From an uncultured Chloroflexales bacterium (GTDB taxonomy: Bacteria > Chloroflexota > Chloroflexia > Chloroflexales > Chloroflexaceae), in contig CALANA010000034.1 of the NCBI GenBank assembly GCA_937925925.1, positions 1 to 49,857 of the forward strand: 49,857 nt of DNA, in the 5' to 3' direction. Below are positions 1 through 9,400 of the stretch, piece after piece. Below the pieces are notes generated by a model. That model searched no databases. It was not told where the DNA came from and saw only the letters and a program-made list of their open reading frames with translations. A program made the translations under genes and the position numbers. The stretch's first letter is position 1. Every line of letters begins with the position of its first letter.

Positions 1-170
1 GGCGCGGCTTCGCCGCGCCGCACCAGACAGGGGATTTTGACGGAGAGGCGTTGCATGCAACGCCTCTCTGCCCCGCGACATCTCGTTCCAGGGGAAGTCT
101 CATTGTAATATGAGAAAGCGTAAGACTGACCAACGGATGCGGAAGGTCGAAGTCAAATTGGTATTAGTCG
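1..170. repeat. Dispersed inverted-repeat element, cut by the window edge
   Basis: This is the right part of an element of the family also seen at 12119-12323, 34645-34934 and 48837-48986. Its end near 150-170 is the reverse complement of the family end that reads ATACCAATTTGACTT. It also contains a palindrome around GTTGCATGCAAC (about 40-72) and the motif TCGTTCCAGGGGAAGTC. Both recur at 12190-12255 and 14073-14135. No gene is seen in this stretch. Confidence 0.6.
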
Positions 171-195
171 TGATGAGTAATAAAGAGGTACTACT

Positions 196-1200
196 ATGAA
201 ACGAATACTGGCGCTGTTACGGCGCGATGTGCTGGCAACCAGCAAGGACGCGCTGCTGATCTATACCGTTGTTGCACCGCTACTGCTGGCGTTTGGCGCA
301 CGCCTTTTTCTGCCAGCGGTCGGCCAGGCGACGATCAACGTGGTTGTGACCGAGGATATGCCACCAGGGTTAATCGAACGGCTGGCGGACTATGTGCATG
401 TCGAGGTCGTGGCCGATCAATCCACGCTGGAGCAGCGTGTGCTGGCTTTTGACGATACGGCGGGCATCATAATGCAGGCCGATGGATCGTACACGATACT
501 GCTGGAGGGTAACGAAACGCATGACACCGAAGTGCTGCCGGAGATGGTGCTGCGCAAGGTGTTGAGCGCGGATGATGCCCCCCTGACGCTGCACACGGTC
601 GATGTGGCTGAAGCGCCGTTTCCCTTCCGTGAGATGATCGGGGCTTTTATGGCCTTGAGTATGTTGTGCATTGGCAGCATGGTCATGAGCCTGAATATTG
701 TTGAGGACAAGGAGTGTCGCGTGATGCAAGCGCTGGGCGTTAGCCCACTGAGCCGGGGCGAGTATGTGGTGGCGCGTAGCCTGCTGGCGTTCATGGTGAC
801 GCTGGTGATTGTTTTTAGCGCACTATGGCTGTTGGGAATCGTCGCCTTTCAGCATTTGCACATGCTGCTGGCGGTGCTGATTGCCGCCCTGTTTGCGGTG
901 CTGATCGGCTTTGTGATCGGCGTGATCAGTGGCAACCAGATTGCAGCCATTGCCAATATTAAGTTCAGCGTGCTGCTGTTTCTGCTACCCGCCATCCTGA
1001 CGCTGCTGCTGCCGGAGCGCTTCTGGCTGGCGCTGGCCTGGCTACCAACCTATTGGGCGTTCGTCAGCTTCCGCGCCATTCTGGTGGAGGGGGCGCTGTG
1101 GTCAGAACTGTGGCTGCCGCTGGGGGTCAATCTGGCGTTGAGCCTGGCTTTCATTGCTGTTGTCTACCCGTGGCTGCGCGGGAAGCTAGAACTGGGGTAA
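196..1200 (+). CDS. ABC-2 type transporter permease
   Basis: This is an integral membrane subunit of an ABC exporter of the ABC-2 class, 334 residues. One membrane helix lies near residues 18-40, followed by a polar extracytoplasmic domain of about 100 residues. A C-terminal block of five or so helices runs from about residue 146 to 328. This is the usual layout of drug or lipid export permeases, including those annotated as fluoroquinolone exporters. The substrate cannot be told. An AAGAGGTACTACT stretch just before the ATG serves as a weak ribosome site. The partner ATPase is not in the window. It may lie upstream, but a repeat element occupies 1-170, so the link is not proven. Confidence 0.8.
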   Translation: MKRILALLRRDVLATSKDALLIYTVVAPLLLAFGARLFLPAVGQATINVVVTEDMPPGLIERLADYVHVEVVADQSTLEQRVLAFDDTAGIIMQADGSYTILLEGNETHDTEVLPEMVLRKVLSADDAPLTLHTVDVAEAPFPFREMIGAFMALSMLCIGSMVMSLNIVEDKECRVMQALGVSPLSRGEYVVARSLLAFMVTLVIVFSALWLLGIVAFQHLHMLLAVLIAALFAVLIGFVIGVISGNQIAAIANIKFSVLLFLLPAILTLLLPERFWLALAWLPTYWAFVSFRAILVEGALWSELWLPLGVNLALSLAFIAVVYPWLRGKLELG

Positions 1201-1334
1201 GGCGCTAACCCTGGAGTGCGTTGACGCAACCGCATGCGTATGCTACAGTTATCGGGCCAGCACCATGCCGTGCTGTCCGTATTGGACAGTGACACAGCAT
1301 GTGTACAGATCAATCACAGCGAGAATGAGGAAGA

Positions 1335-1601
1335 ATGAAACCTTATACCGCCGATACGAGTGCCGAGGCCCACCGCCGCCATGTAGAGAATGTGCGGGCC
1401 ATGACGCCGGCTGAACGGGTTGCGGCGGCGTTTGATCTCAGCGCCTGGGCTATGCAGCGGGCGCTGATGGTGATCCAGCAGCAGCATCCAGGCATTGACG
1501 AACAGGAGGCGCGCCTGATTTTATTGGAACGGCTCTATGGCAAGGAACTGGCCGAACGTGCCCGCCGTTGGCGTCAGGCCTGGATGCAGCAGTATGAATG
1601 A
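1335..1601 (+). CDS. Small helical protein, partner of the downstream nucleotidyltransferase-fold protein
   Basis: This is an 88-residue, charged, probably all-helical protein without a signal peptide or membrane segment. The middle reads MTPAERVAAAFDLS and the end holds an HPGIDEQEARLILLERLYG stretch followed by ELAERARRW. I recall similar small proteins sitting next to nucleotidyltransferase-like genes in Chloroflexota and Cyanobacteria, but I know no established function. A GAGGAAGA ribosome site precedes the ATG. Its stop overlaps the next gene by 8 bases, which implies translational coupling. The pairing suggests an antitoxin or regulatory partner, but this is inference. Confidence 0.6.
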   Translation: MKPYTADTSAEAHRRHVENVRAMTPAERVAAAFDLSAWAMQRALMVIQQQHPGIDEQEARLILLERLYGKELAERARRWRQAWMQQYE

Positions 1602-2172
1602 GACGTTTTATCGTGTCCTCAGTGTGGTGGCAGAGGCATTCGAGGAGTTGAACATTGGCTACTATATTGGTGGCTCAGTTGCCAGCATTACCTATGGTAT
1701 GCCGCGTTCAACGATGGATGTCGATATAGCTGCTGAAATTCAGCACAGCCATGTACAACCACTCGTTGTCCGGCTTGCGCCGCTCGGCTATATTGATCCT
1801 GGATCGATGTATGAAGCTATTACCGCCCGCAGTTCTTTTAACATCATTCCATTACAGGGGCCAGCCAAAATCGATGTGTTTATTTCTAAGGGGCGGCCAT
1901 TTGATCATGCGCTTTTTAATCGTGTGCGTTACGTTGAGCTTGATGTGGGTACTCCACGTCCGTTTGCGCTGCCGTCGCCCGAAGACATCATTCTCCTGAA
2001 GCTCGATTGGTTTGTGCAAACGAATCGGATGTCGCTGCATCAATGGCCGGATGTCTTAGGTATTCTCCAGAGCCAGTATGATTGCCTGGACTGGGCATAT
2101 CTCCAACATTGGGCCGCAATCCTGGGACTTACCACCTTACTCGATCAGGCTCGTGCCGAAGTTGGGATGTGA
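1594..2172 (+). CDS. Nucleotidyltransferase-fold protein (AbiEii/DUF6036-like)
   Basis: This protein of 192 residues has the minimal nucleotidyltransferase signature: GGS at 26-28, the pair D42-x-D44 in STMDVDIAAE, and a third acidic residue in KIDVF (D94). A helix reading SPEDIILLKLDWF near 128-140 follows. This layout is seen in AbiEii-type toxins and in DUF6036 proteins. I start at the ATG at 1594, which overlaps the stop of the preceding gene; an earlier in-frame ATG at 1537 lies inside that gene and is unlikely. The pair resembles a type IV toxin-antitoxin or antiviral module. Whether it transfers nucleotides, and to what, is unknown. Confidence 0.7.
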   Translation: MNETFYRVLSVVAEAFEELNIGYYIGGSVASITYGMPRSTMDVDIAAEIQHSHVQPLVVRLAPLGYIDPGSMYEAITARSSFNIIPLQGPAKIDVFISKGRPFDHALFNRVRYVELDVGTPRPFALPSPEDIILLKLDWFVQTNRMSLHQWPDVLGILQSQYDCLDWAYLQHWAAILGLTTLLDQARAEVGM

Positions 2173-2229
2173 AGCTGCCCTGGCTGCCGTTAGCGCAAGT
2201 GGCTCGCCCACCCCGCGCCCCAGAGGAAC

Positions 2230-2335
2230 ATGCTACGTCGCCACATCCTCGCCTCGTCGCCTCCTCGCCTGTCGCCTCGTCGCCTCGTCGCATCCTCGCC
2301 TCGTCGCATCCTCGCCTCATCACATCCTCGTCGCC
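2230..2335. repeat. Short tandem repeat rich in CCTCGTCGC
   Basis: Imperfect tandem units of 8 to 17 bases, built from CCTCGTCGC and ATCCTCGCCTCGTCGC, fill the gap between the nucleotidyltransferase gene and the convergent methyltransferase gene. The array runs into the last codons of the methyltransferase. It creates long spurious open frames on both strands. Confidence 0.75.
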
Positions 2336-3150
2336 ACCAGCAGACCATACTCCATGGCCCCCTCTTCATAAGCCCGCCGCAGCGCGGTAAACGAGTCGGT
2401 AAACGCCTGGACATCACGCCCAAAGAGCGGGGCAATCCAGCGCAACAGCGGTTGATCGCGCAACGCAATGCAGATGTCCCACGTGCGCGTTACGTGTGGC
2501 GTAATAATGCGCGTCTGTGTCGGCTGCAAACCGGCGCTCTCAAACCACTGCTGGTAATCGGCTAGCGTACCAAAGGGATGGCACAACATGCCTTGCTCTA
2601 CTTTTTGCCGCAACGCTACCGCTGCTGCCGAAATGTGTGTACCGGCCAGCCAGGCCGCCACACACAAGGTACCACCAGGTCGCAATACGCGCCAGGCTTC
2701 CCGCGCAAAATGCAGCCGATCTGCCAGATGCTCACTGCACTCCACACACCACACCAGATCCACGCTCTGTGCTGGGAGCGGCCAGGCCTGCTGTGCGTCG
2801 GCCACCTGGATCTGCACCCGGTTGTGCAACCCCGCTCGCCGCAGGTTGAACTGACCGATCAGTCGCTGCACTGGACTCAGCGTAATGCCCAGACCCTGTG
2901 CTGCGGTATTTTTGGCAAACCACTGCAACGAGCCACCATACCCACAGCCCACATCGAGCATACGCCCGGGCTGCGGTCGTCCTGCCAGGCTGTGCAACTC
3001 CACGATCAGTCGTTCCTGCGCAGCCGCCTGATCACTTGTATCGACCGCATCCGTCCAGTAGCCATGATGAACATGGCGGCCCCACAACCCATAGTAAAAC
3101 GGTGCCAGCAGATTATAGTGCGTCTGGATACGCCTGGTCAGCGTAGTCAT
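2320..3150 (-). CDS. SAM-dependent methyltransferase, tocopherol/quinone methyltransferase-like
   Basis: This is a class I methyltransferase of 276 residues. The SAM-binding motif I, LDVGCGYGG, is at 65-73, followed by an acidic post-I region and a VLRPGGTL motif near 155. The N-terminal YNLLAPFYYGLWG then HVHHGYW resembles the entrance region of gamma-tocopherol and related prenylquinol methyltransferases, whose family reads YDxxxxLWExxWGxHMHHGYY. Quinol or another small aromatic ring is therefore the likely substrate class, but sugar- or sterol-type relatives cannot be excluded. The gene starts 25 bases after the dehydrogenase gene, probably in one operon, with a GGGGTAAGGT ribosome site. 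The 3' end merges with the tandem repeat. Confidence 0.75.
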   Translation of the reverse strand: MTTLTRRIQTHYNLLAPFYYGLWGRHVHHGYWTDAVDTSDQAAAQERLIVELHSLAGRPQPGRMLDVGCGYGGSLQWFAKNTAAQGLGITLSPVQRLIGQFNLRRAGLHNRVQIQVADAQQAWPLPAQSVDLVWCVECSEHLADRLHFAREAWRVLRPGGTLCVAAWLAGTHISAAAVALRQKVEQGMLCHPFGTLADYQQWFESAGLQPTQTRIITPHVTRTWDICIALRDQPLLRWIAPLFGRDVQAFTDSFTALRRAYEEGAMEYGLLVATRM

Positions 3151-3175
3151 ACCTTACCCCTTCATGCACAAACAC

Positions 3176-3889
3176 CTACAAACGCCCGATCACATGCCCG
3201 ATCACCAGTTCCTCGGTCATTACATATGCAGGTTGGCCGATCAGACCGGCAATAGCCTGCGCCACATCTTCCGGTTGGAGCATATTGGCCCGATTCCACG
3301 TCCCCGGAATCGCATCCCACAGTGCCGTATCAGTGGCAGCCGGGAATACTACCGTGACCCGAATGCCGCGTGGTCGTAACTCCTCGCGCAGCGCGTTGGA
3401 GAATCCCAATACACCATACTTGGCCGCCGCATACGCCGACCAGTTGGGGAAGGCTTGACGTGAGGCAACTGAAGCCACATTGACAATCAGCGCACCCGTG
3501 GGCATATGGGCAAGCGCATACTTGCACGTTAAAAACGTGCCTGTCAACCCGACCTGGAGCGTCCGTTCCCAATCGGCCAGCGTCAATTCGTGGCACGGCG
3601 CAACGATGGCACCACCAGCGCTGTTCACCAGCACATCGATCTGTCCGGTGGTGGTAGCAGCAGTTTCAAGCAACTGGTGTACCTGCACCTCGCTGGTCAC
3701 ATCACATGCGACCGGCGTCACTCTGGCCCCTAACTCCTGGGCAAGCGTAGCAACCTGATCCAGATCAGTGATCGAGCGTGCAGCCAGAAACAGCCGTTTG
3801 CCAGTATCCGCCAGCGCCAGCGCCGTTGCCCGCCCGATGCCCCGCGATGCACCAACCACCACAATAACCTGTTCCTGCCTCTGAGCCAT
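3176..3889 (-). CDS. Short-chain dehydrogenase/reductase, possible sepiapterin reductase-type enzyme
   Basis: This is a complete classical SDR of 237 residues. The cofactor motif is GASRGIG (G13, G17, G19), NSAG lies at 89-92, and the catalytic set is S140, Y153 and K157 in SAYAAAKYG. An R near the start of the second strand (AARS, 37-40) suggests NADPH. Classical SDRs are too alike to name the substrate from sequence. It lies on the same strand as GTP cyclohydrolase I and a pyruvoyltetrahydropterin synthase, the two preceding steps of tetrahydrobiopterin synthesis, so a sepiapterin reductase role is plausible. FabG-like or other roles remain possible. An AGAGGAATGC ribosome site precedes the ATG. 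Confidence 0.8.
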   Translation of the reverse strand: MAQRQEQVIVVVGASRGIGRATALALADTGKRLFLAARSITDLDQVATLAQELGARVTPVACDVTSEVQVHQLLETAATTTGQIDVLVNSAGGAIVAPCHELTLADWERTLQVGLTGTFLTCKYALAHMPTGALIVNVASVASRQAFPNWSAYAAAKYGVLGFSNALREELRPRGIRVTVVFPAATDTALWDAIPGTWNRANMLQPEDVAQAIAGLIGQPAYVMTEELVIGHVIGRL

Positions 3890-4026
3890 GCATTCCTCTC
3901 CTTTTTTGCTGCTGCACCTGCCTCACACTATGCGCTTCATCGCCACCCCCACGCCCTCCTTCCTCTAACGCAACGCACCCTGAGCGTAGTCGAATGGAGT
4001 ATCAGCATTGAAACACATCATTGCCT

Positions 4027-4176
4027 CTTTCTTTAACACAAAGACGCAAGGCAGCAAAGGCATAAAGGGATCACGTTCGCAGAAGCACAGGCACTGCCGT
4101 TCAGTCACCCTTTGCTGTCACGCCATACACCACATAAAAACCTCTGCGTCTTTACTCCTTTGCGTTAAAGAAAAAG
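4027..4176. repeat. Inverted-repeat element with AAAGACGCAAAGG-type arms
   Basis: The left arm reads CTTTCTTTAACACAAAGACG. The right arm is its imperfect reverse complement, ending GCGTTAAAGAAAAAG. It occupies most of the 309-base gap between folE and the dehydrogenase gene. Related sequence (crude matches to CGCAGAGGGCGCAGAGAACGC) recurs near 16630-16745, 19890-19960, 20537-20590 and 48586-48655. Its position could split folE from the dehydrogenase operon. Confidence 0.65.
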
Positions 4177-4198
4177 CCTCTGTGCCTGACCACGTATC

Positions 4199-4891
4199 TC
4201 AATCACGATTAACGTGGCTCATAAACTCGGCCCGCGTTGTCGCATCATTGCGAAACACACCGCGCATCGCGGAGGTTGTCATCCGCGCATTGGCCTTTTT
4301 CACACCGCGCATCACCGCACACATATGCAACCCTTCCGATACCACTGCCACCCCCTGCGGATGCAAGGCATGGTCAAGAAAATCCGCAATCTGCACGGTC
4401 ATGCGCTCCTGAACCTGCAATCGACGCGCATACATCTCGACAATGCGCGGAATCTTACTCAAGCCAATCACCTTACCATCAGGAATATAAGCCACATGTA
4501 CCTTGCCCATAAACGGCAACATATGATGTTCGCACATGCTATAAAAGTCAATATCCTTCACCAGCACCATCTCGTCATAGTCCACACTGAACACTGCGTC
4601 ATTGATCAGCGCTTCGGGATCGATATGATAGCCTGCGGTTACCTCGGCATACATACGCGCCACGCGAGCCGGTGTTTTGAGTAACCCCTCACGTTCAGGT
4701 TGCTCACCAATCGCATGCAAAATCGTATGCACTGCCGCCTCGATCTGGGAATTGGTATCAAAGGTAAGTCCCTCGATCTTGCCCCGGCCAGGCATTATCA
4801 AACTTGTATATTCTGAGTGATCAAAATCCATCGTGACCGGACTGGTGTAACTATGTTGTCCATTACCATTGATTGTCATACATGTATCCAT
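4199..4891 (-). CDS. folE: GTP cyclohydrolase I
   Basis: This enzyme converts GTP to 7,8-dihydroneopterin triphosphate, the entry step to folate and biopterin. It has 230 residues, near the family norm of 190-250. The zinc ligands are visible: C120 and H123 in CEHHMLPF, with C191 in LHMCAVMRG. The signature [20 protein letters not shown] at 141-160 and [12 protein letters not shown] follow. The first 40 residues are a variable extension. The ATG at 4891 gives the full frame, and a second ATG at 4879 is possible; neither has a strong ribosome site. The gene lies 71 bases downstream of the pyruvoyltetrahydropterin synthase gene on the same strand, so the two are probably co-transcribed. Confidence 0.95.
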   Translation of the reverse strand: MDTCMTINGNGQHSYTSPVTMDFDHSEYTSLIMPGRGKIEGLTFDTNSQIEAAVHTILHAIGEQPEREGLLKTPARVARMYAEVTAGYHIDPEALINDAVFSVDYDEMVLVKDIDFYSMCEHHMLPFMGKVHVAYIPDGKVIGLSKIPRIVEMYARRLQVQERMTVQIADFLDHALHPQGVAVVSEGLHMCAVMRGVKKANARMTTSAMRGVFRNDATTRAEFMSHVNRD

Positions 4892-4962
4892 TCATAAAGA
4901 ATTCAGAAGTAAGGAGCCAATGTGTGGCCCAATGACCGCAGTTGTATAGAAAGATCACCAAA

Positions 4963-5772
4963 TCATTCACCTGTGTATTCAAACACGTTTTTCTTTGTCT
5001 CCCAGAGTTTGAGATGTGCCAGACGGCCTTCAAACCGGGGAGCCAGTTCATTCCATAAGTACACCACGATATTTTCAGCCGTCGAAACCTGGCTGTGAAA
5101 GGCACTGATCTCGCGATCTAGATGCTTATGATCGATCTGATCCAGAACGCTATGCACAATACGATCCATATCTGGAAGATCCATAACCATGCCGGTTAAA
5201 GGATCAATCGTTCCCTTGACTGTCACTTCCAATGTATAGTTGTGACCGTGCCCACGGGGATTATTGCACTTGCCGTACACCTCCAGATTTTCAGCATCAG
5301 AAAGGGCGGGTGCATGCAACCGATGAGCAGCCGAGAAGACATAGGAGCGGGTAAAGCTCGCTTCTTCCGTACCATCATACTCGGCCCACAGATCCTGCAT
5401 TTCATACAGCCGCAGCCGTGCAAGCACCACCCCGGTTGGCAAGCGTGGAGCAATCAATCGCCACAACACGCGTACAATATTCTCCGTCGTTGGTATCTGT
5501 TCATGAAAATAGGGCGTATCTTCATTTAGATAGGCATGGTCAAATTCTTCCAGCACAGTGTTTACCAGTGCTTTCAGATCGGTCATATTCATCGCCATGC
5601 CAGTTATCGGATCGATAGGCCCGGTAATAGTGACATCAAGCGTATAATTGTGACCATGACCATAAGGACTGGTACACTTGCCAAAGACGCGCTTGTTCTG
5701 TTCGGCACTCCACTCTGTACGCCAGTAGCGATGCGCTGCCGAAAATTCAAAACGCCGAGTTGCATACACCAT
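4963..5772 (-). CDS. Tandem-domain 6-pyruvoyltetrahydropterin synthase/QueD-family protein
   Basis: Two full PTPS domains are fused in one chain of 269 residues; single-domain members have about 120-140. Domain 1 has zinc ligands H14, H39 and H41, C33 in GKCTSPYGHGHNY, D78-H79 and E124. Domain 2 has H150, H175 and H177, C169 in GKCNNPRGHGHNY, D214-H215 and E258. Both halves thus keep the zinc site and all catalytic residues. The family acts on 7,8-dihydroneopterin triphosphate, giving 6-pyruvoyltetrahydropterin or carboxytetrahydropterin (the queuosine route). The in-frame extension up to 5946 is not conserved in character, so I start at the ATG in ATGGTGTATGCA. folE follows directly. Confidence 0.88.
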   Translation of the reverse strand: MVYATRRFEFSAAHRYWRTEWSAEQNKRVFGKCTSPYGHGHNYTLDVTITGPIDPITGMAMNMTDLKALVNTVLEEFDHAYLNEDTPYFHEQIPTTENIVRVLWRLIAPRLPTGVVLARLRLYEMQDLWAEYDGTEEASFTRSYVFSAAHRLHAPALSDAENLEVYGKCNNPRGHGHNYTLEVTVKGTIDPLTGMVMDLPDMDRIVHSVLDQIDHKHLDREISAFHSQVSTAENIVVYLWNELAPRFEGRLAHLKLWETKKNVFEYTGE

Positions 5773-6493
5773 AAACCATAGGCACGGTGGGCAGTTGTTT
5801 AACAGGAGCCTGCGCCGTTGCCTGTCCTCCTTCCAGGGTATAATCAATTTAAAGAAATATATGTACACACACACGGTTGCATTGCCTGATGTTTCTTCCA
5901 CGCCGCCGCAGGCATAAATGGGCGGTGAATAACCCACGGCGTACATCCTGCAAGTGACTCGTACAAGAGTCGGAGTCCAGGCTTTAGTCTGAGTAACCCT
6001 CCACGCAGGCTAAAGCCTGGATCGCAGTTAACCATTGGGATAGATTTGCTATACAACCATGTTGCCGCAGATAGCGACCGCTTTCACAAATCTTATACGG
6101 CCCATCAGGCAATCGGTATTGATACACTCGCTGCTCAGCGTATTGGATTTGCTGAAGACGTGCGAAAGCTCTGTTTTTTGATGAGCCTGAAAAGCATTAT
6201 ACCTGAATTCTTTTGCACAGGGTAGCCAATAATTTGATGTAACTAGTCACACGCGGGGGGAACGCGCACCCCAGGGAGCGCAGGCGTTCCGCTCTCCGTC
6301 GCCTATGCGTGGGGAAGATGCCCCCACTCCCAGCAGAAAAGTAAAAAAAGTGAACACGTACAATTTGATAAACCTGCTCTTGACCATCCCTTAACGACGG
6401 TGGTAGAGTAGACGTAATGCAAACAGCATACAGTCAGGCACAGGCATTGGGCAGATTGTGCGCCATATCGGCGCGGGAGCGAAGATAAAGATC
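5773..6493. other. Repeat-rich intergenic region between divergent genes
   Basis: No gene is supported. Positions 5957-6055 hold a palindromic element with CCAGGCTTTAG and CTAAAGCCTGG arms that ends TTGGGATAGATTTGCTATAC, like the element at 12633-12744. A G-rich imperfect palindrome lies at about 6250-6330. A possible sigma-70 promoter for the kinase gene (TTGACC at 6380, 18-base gap, TAGAGT at 6404) lies near the right end. Confidence 0.5.
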
Positions 6494-9400
6494 ATGGCAT
6501 CTACACAGATCTTGATTGTCGAAGATCAGGCGATCGTCGCCCACGATATGCGCAAAAAATTAGAAACGTTGGGGTATAGCGTATCGGGTATTGTGGCGTC
6601 AGGAGAAGAAGCTATCCAACAAACCGCAGCACTCCGACCTGATCTGGTGTTGATGGATGTACAACTCGAAGGGGCGATAGATGGTACTGAGGCAGCCAGA
6701 TATATTCATACTTACTTTGATATTCCTATTATTTTTATCACCGCTCATGCTGATGCTGAAACCTTGCAGCGTATCAAAGTAAGCGAACCATCTGGCTATA
6801 TTCTGAAGCCCTTTAATCTTCATGAACTTTCTTCTGTTATTGAGTTGGCATTATACAAACAACAAAGTGAAAAGAAAATAAAAGAGCGTGAACAGTGGCT
6901 TACTACTATCTTGCACAGCATCAGTGATGCGGTTATTACAACCGATATTCACGATCATATTACTTTGATGAATCCCTTCGCCGAAATACTGACAGGTTGG
7001 ACGCAAACTGAGGCGATTGGCCGTACATTGACCGATGTGCTGAGGATTACAAACAATACTGTACCGATGAAGCTTGAATCTGGAGTGCATAGCAGCAAGA
7101 ATACCAACGATCATCTGTTATGCCGTACTCGAGATGGGCAGGTATTGACTATTCTGCGCAGTGCTGCACCTATTCGTAATGACCAGGGCGTTACCACTGG
7201 CACCGTGTTTGTTTTTCGAGACATTACTGAGCGTAAGCGAGCTGAAGAAGAGCTGCAACAGTATGCCCATCGCCTGGAAATTTTGCATCAGATCGACCAT
7301 GCTATTCTCAATGCCCAGTCATTAGAAGAAATTGCCCATGCCACCTTGAGCCGCTTATGTTATTTGATACCTTATACATGTGCCAGTATTCTTATGTTTG
7401 ATCACGCAACGCAAACAACCGTTGTGTTGGCACACAATGACGAAACCATGGTTCAAACGGCCACCGGTAATCAAGGACTATCAGACCAGGTTTCAGCGCT
7501 TACGAACAGCTTACAGAATGGCTGTCATGTTGATACTGATAGTACACGAGCCAACCTGAATATTCCGCTGATCGCCCATGGCAAACTGATAGGCTTGCTC
7601 TCATTAGAAAATGATACACCGCAGGCCTTTAGTTCTGAACAGGTACAAATTGGACGTGAAGTTGCCAACCAGTTGGCGATTGCTATTCAGCATGCCCGCC
7701 TGTTGCAGCAGACGCAAAACCAGGCCGCAGAATTGGAGCAGCGTGTTGCTGAACGTACAGATGAGTTAACCATTGCCAATGCCCAGTTGCAGCAAGAAAT
7801 TCAGGAGCACTGCCGTACAGAACAGAGCCTCCGCGAAAGCCAGCAGTGTATTCAGCATTTTGCCGAAACGCTGCGTGAACGTGATGTCTTATTGCGCGGC
7901 ATTCTCGACTCACTCCCCGAACATATTGCCGTCCTTGACCAACAAGGAACGATTATTGCGGTCAATGCAGCCTGGAAGCGCTTTGCCGAGGAAAATGGTC
8001 TACCTGACGATGAATGCACCGGTCTGGGCCGTAACTACCTGGACGTCTACCGTCAGGCGTCCGGGCCATTTGATGAACAGGCGGACATGGCACTCGCTGG
8101 CATTCAAGCCGTACTCAATCGCACCATGGCTCACTTTACGCTTGAGTATCCATGCTCGACCCCAACGACCGAGCGCTGGTTTATGATGTATGTGACACCT
8201 TTACAGGGAGAACATGGTGGAGCCGTTATTTCGCATATAGATATTACGCAGCGCAAACAAACGGAAGAAACACTGCGTATTAGTGAGGAGCGTCTGAAAC
8301 TGGCGCTCTATGCCCTTGACGATGGGTTGTGGGATTGGGATATAGTGAAGGATGAGATCTACTTCAGCCCACGCTGGGCCGAGATCCTGGGGTATCATCC
8401 CGATGAACTCAAAAGCCACACCGATGTCTGGAACAAACTGGTGCATCCTGATGATATATCCCAGGTATTGCAAGCGCTCTATGATCATCTTGAAGGACGC
8501 ACACCAGTCTATACAATGGAGCGACGGCTCTGCACAAAATCCGGGGACTGGATCTGGATTCTCGATCAAGGTAAGGTCGTGGCCCGTGATACCAACGGTA
8601 ATCCCACTCGTATGACCGGGGCGCATAAGAATATTACCGAGCGGAAACATGCTGAACAAGCGCTCACCCGCGCTTTTGCTCGGCTGGAAGATATGAATCA
8701 ACAGCTACGTCGCAGTCATGACATGGTACAGGCTTTGTTAGAGGGGTTAAACGATGGCCTGGTATTGCTTGATAGTACAGGTTGTATTTTGACGGTGAAT
8801 CAGTCACTGGCAGCTATGTTTAGTTCCACGCCTGCCAGATTAGTGGGACGCTACTGGGCTGACATGTGTTATAACGCAAATCATACTGTTCTCTTTCCCG
8901 GCGAACAGGCATTACTGACACTGTGCGATGGCCGCGCCCGCCGCCAGCGTGAAGGATATACCACTCCTGATGGTCGGACATATATCCTTGATGTCCAGAC
9001 ACTTCCACTGCTGAATGCCGATCAGTCCGTCGATCAGGTTATCCTGCATGTTGTTGATGTCACCGAACGAGTTCACCTCGAAACATTGCAGATCGAAAAT
9101 GAACGCTTTGCCGCCAGTGGTAAATTAGCGGCTACAGTAGCTCACGAGGTCAACACTCCATTGCAAGCGATTCAAACTTTTCTCTATCTCGCGGATCAAG
9201 AAGATAAGCAACAACGCCAGCGCTACCTGGAACTGGCAGGGGAAGAAATTGAGCGTATTAGTCGGATTGTGCAGCAGTTGCTCGATCTCTACCGCCCTCC
9301 GCAAGAGACATTGTGTTCATTAGACATCAACGCCTTGATCGAGCGTGTCCTGCTATTGACAGGCAGTACCCTGACCCGCCATGGCATTGATGTTGAATAT

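Noticed and set aside
2230..2335. Tandem units resembling a CRISPR array
   Set aside because: The units are 8-17 bases, degenerate and without spacers or cas genes. No CRISPR array is present in the window.
2578..3255. Open frame of 225 codons antisense to the methyltransferase gene
   Set aside because: It is a shadow of two real minus-strand genes, rich in Pro, His, Arg and Cys, without recognisable motifs.
5773..5946. N-terminal extension of the PTPS gene up to 5946
   Set aside because: The added 58 residues are unlike the family and run into a repeat; the family start MVYATRRFEFSAAHR fits ATG 5772.
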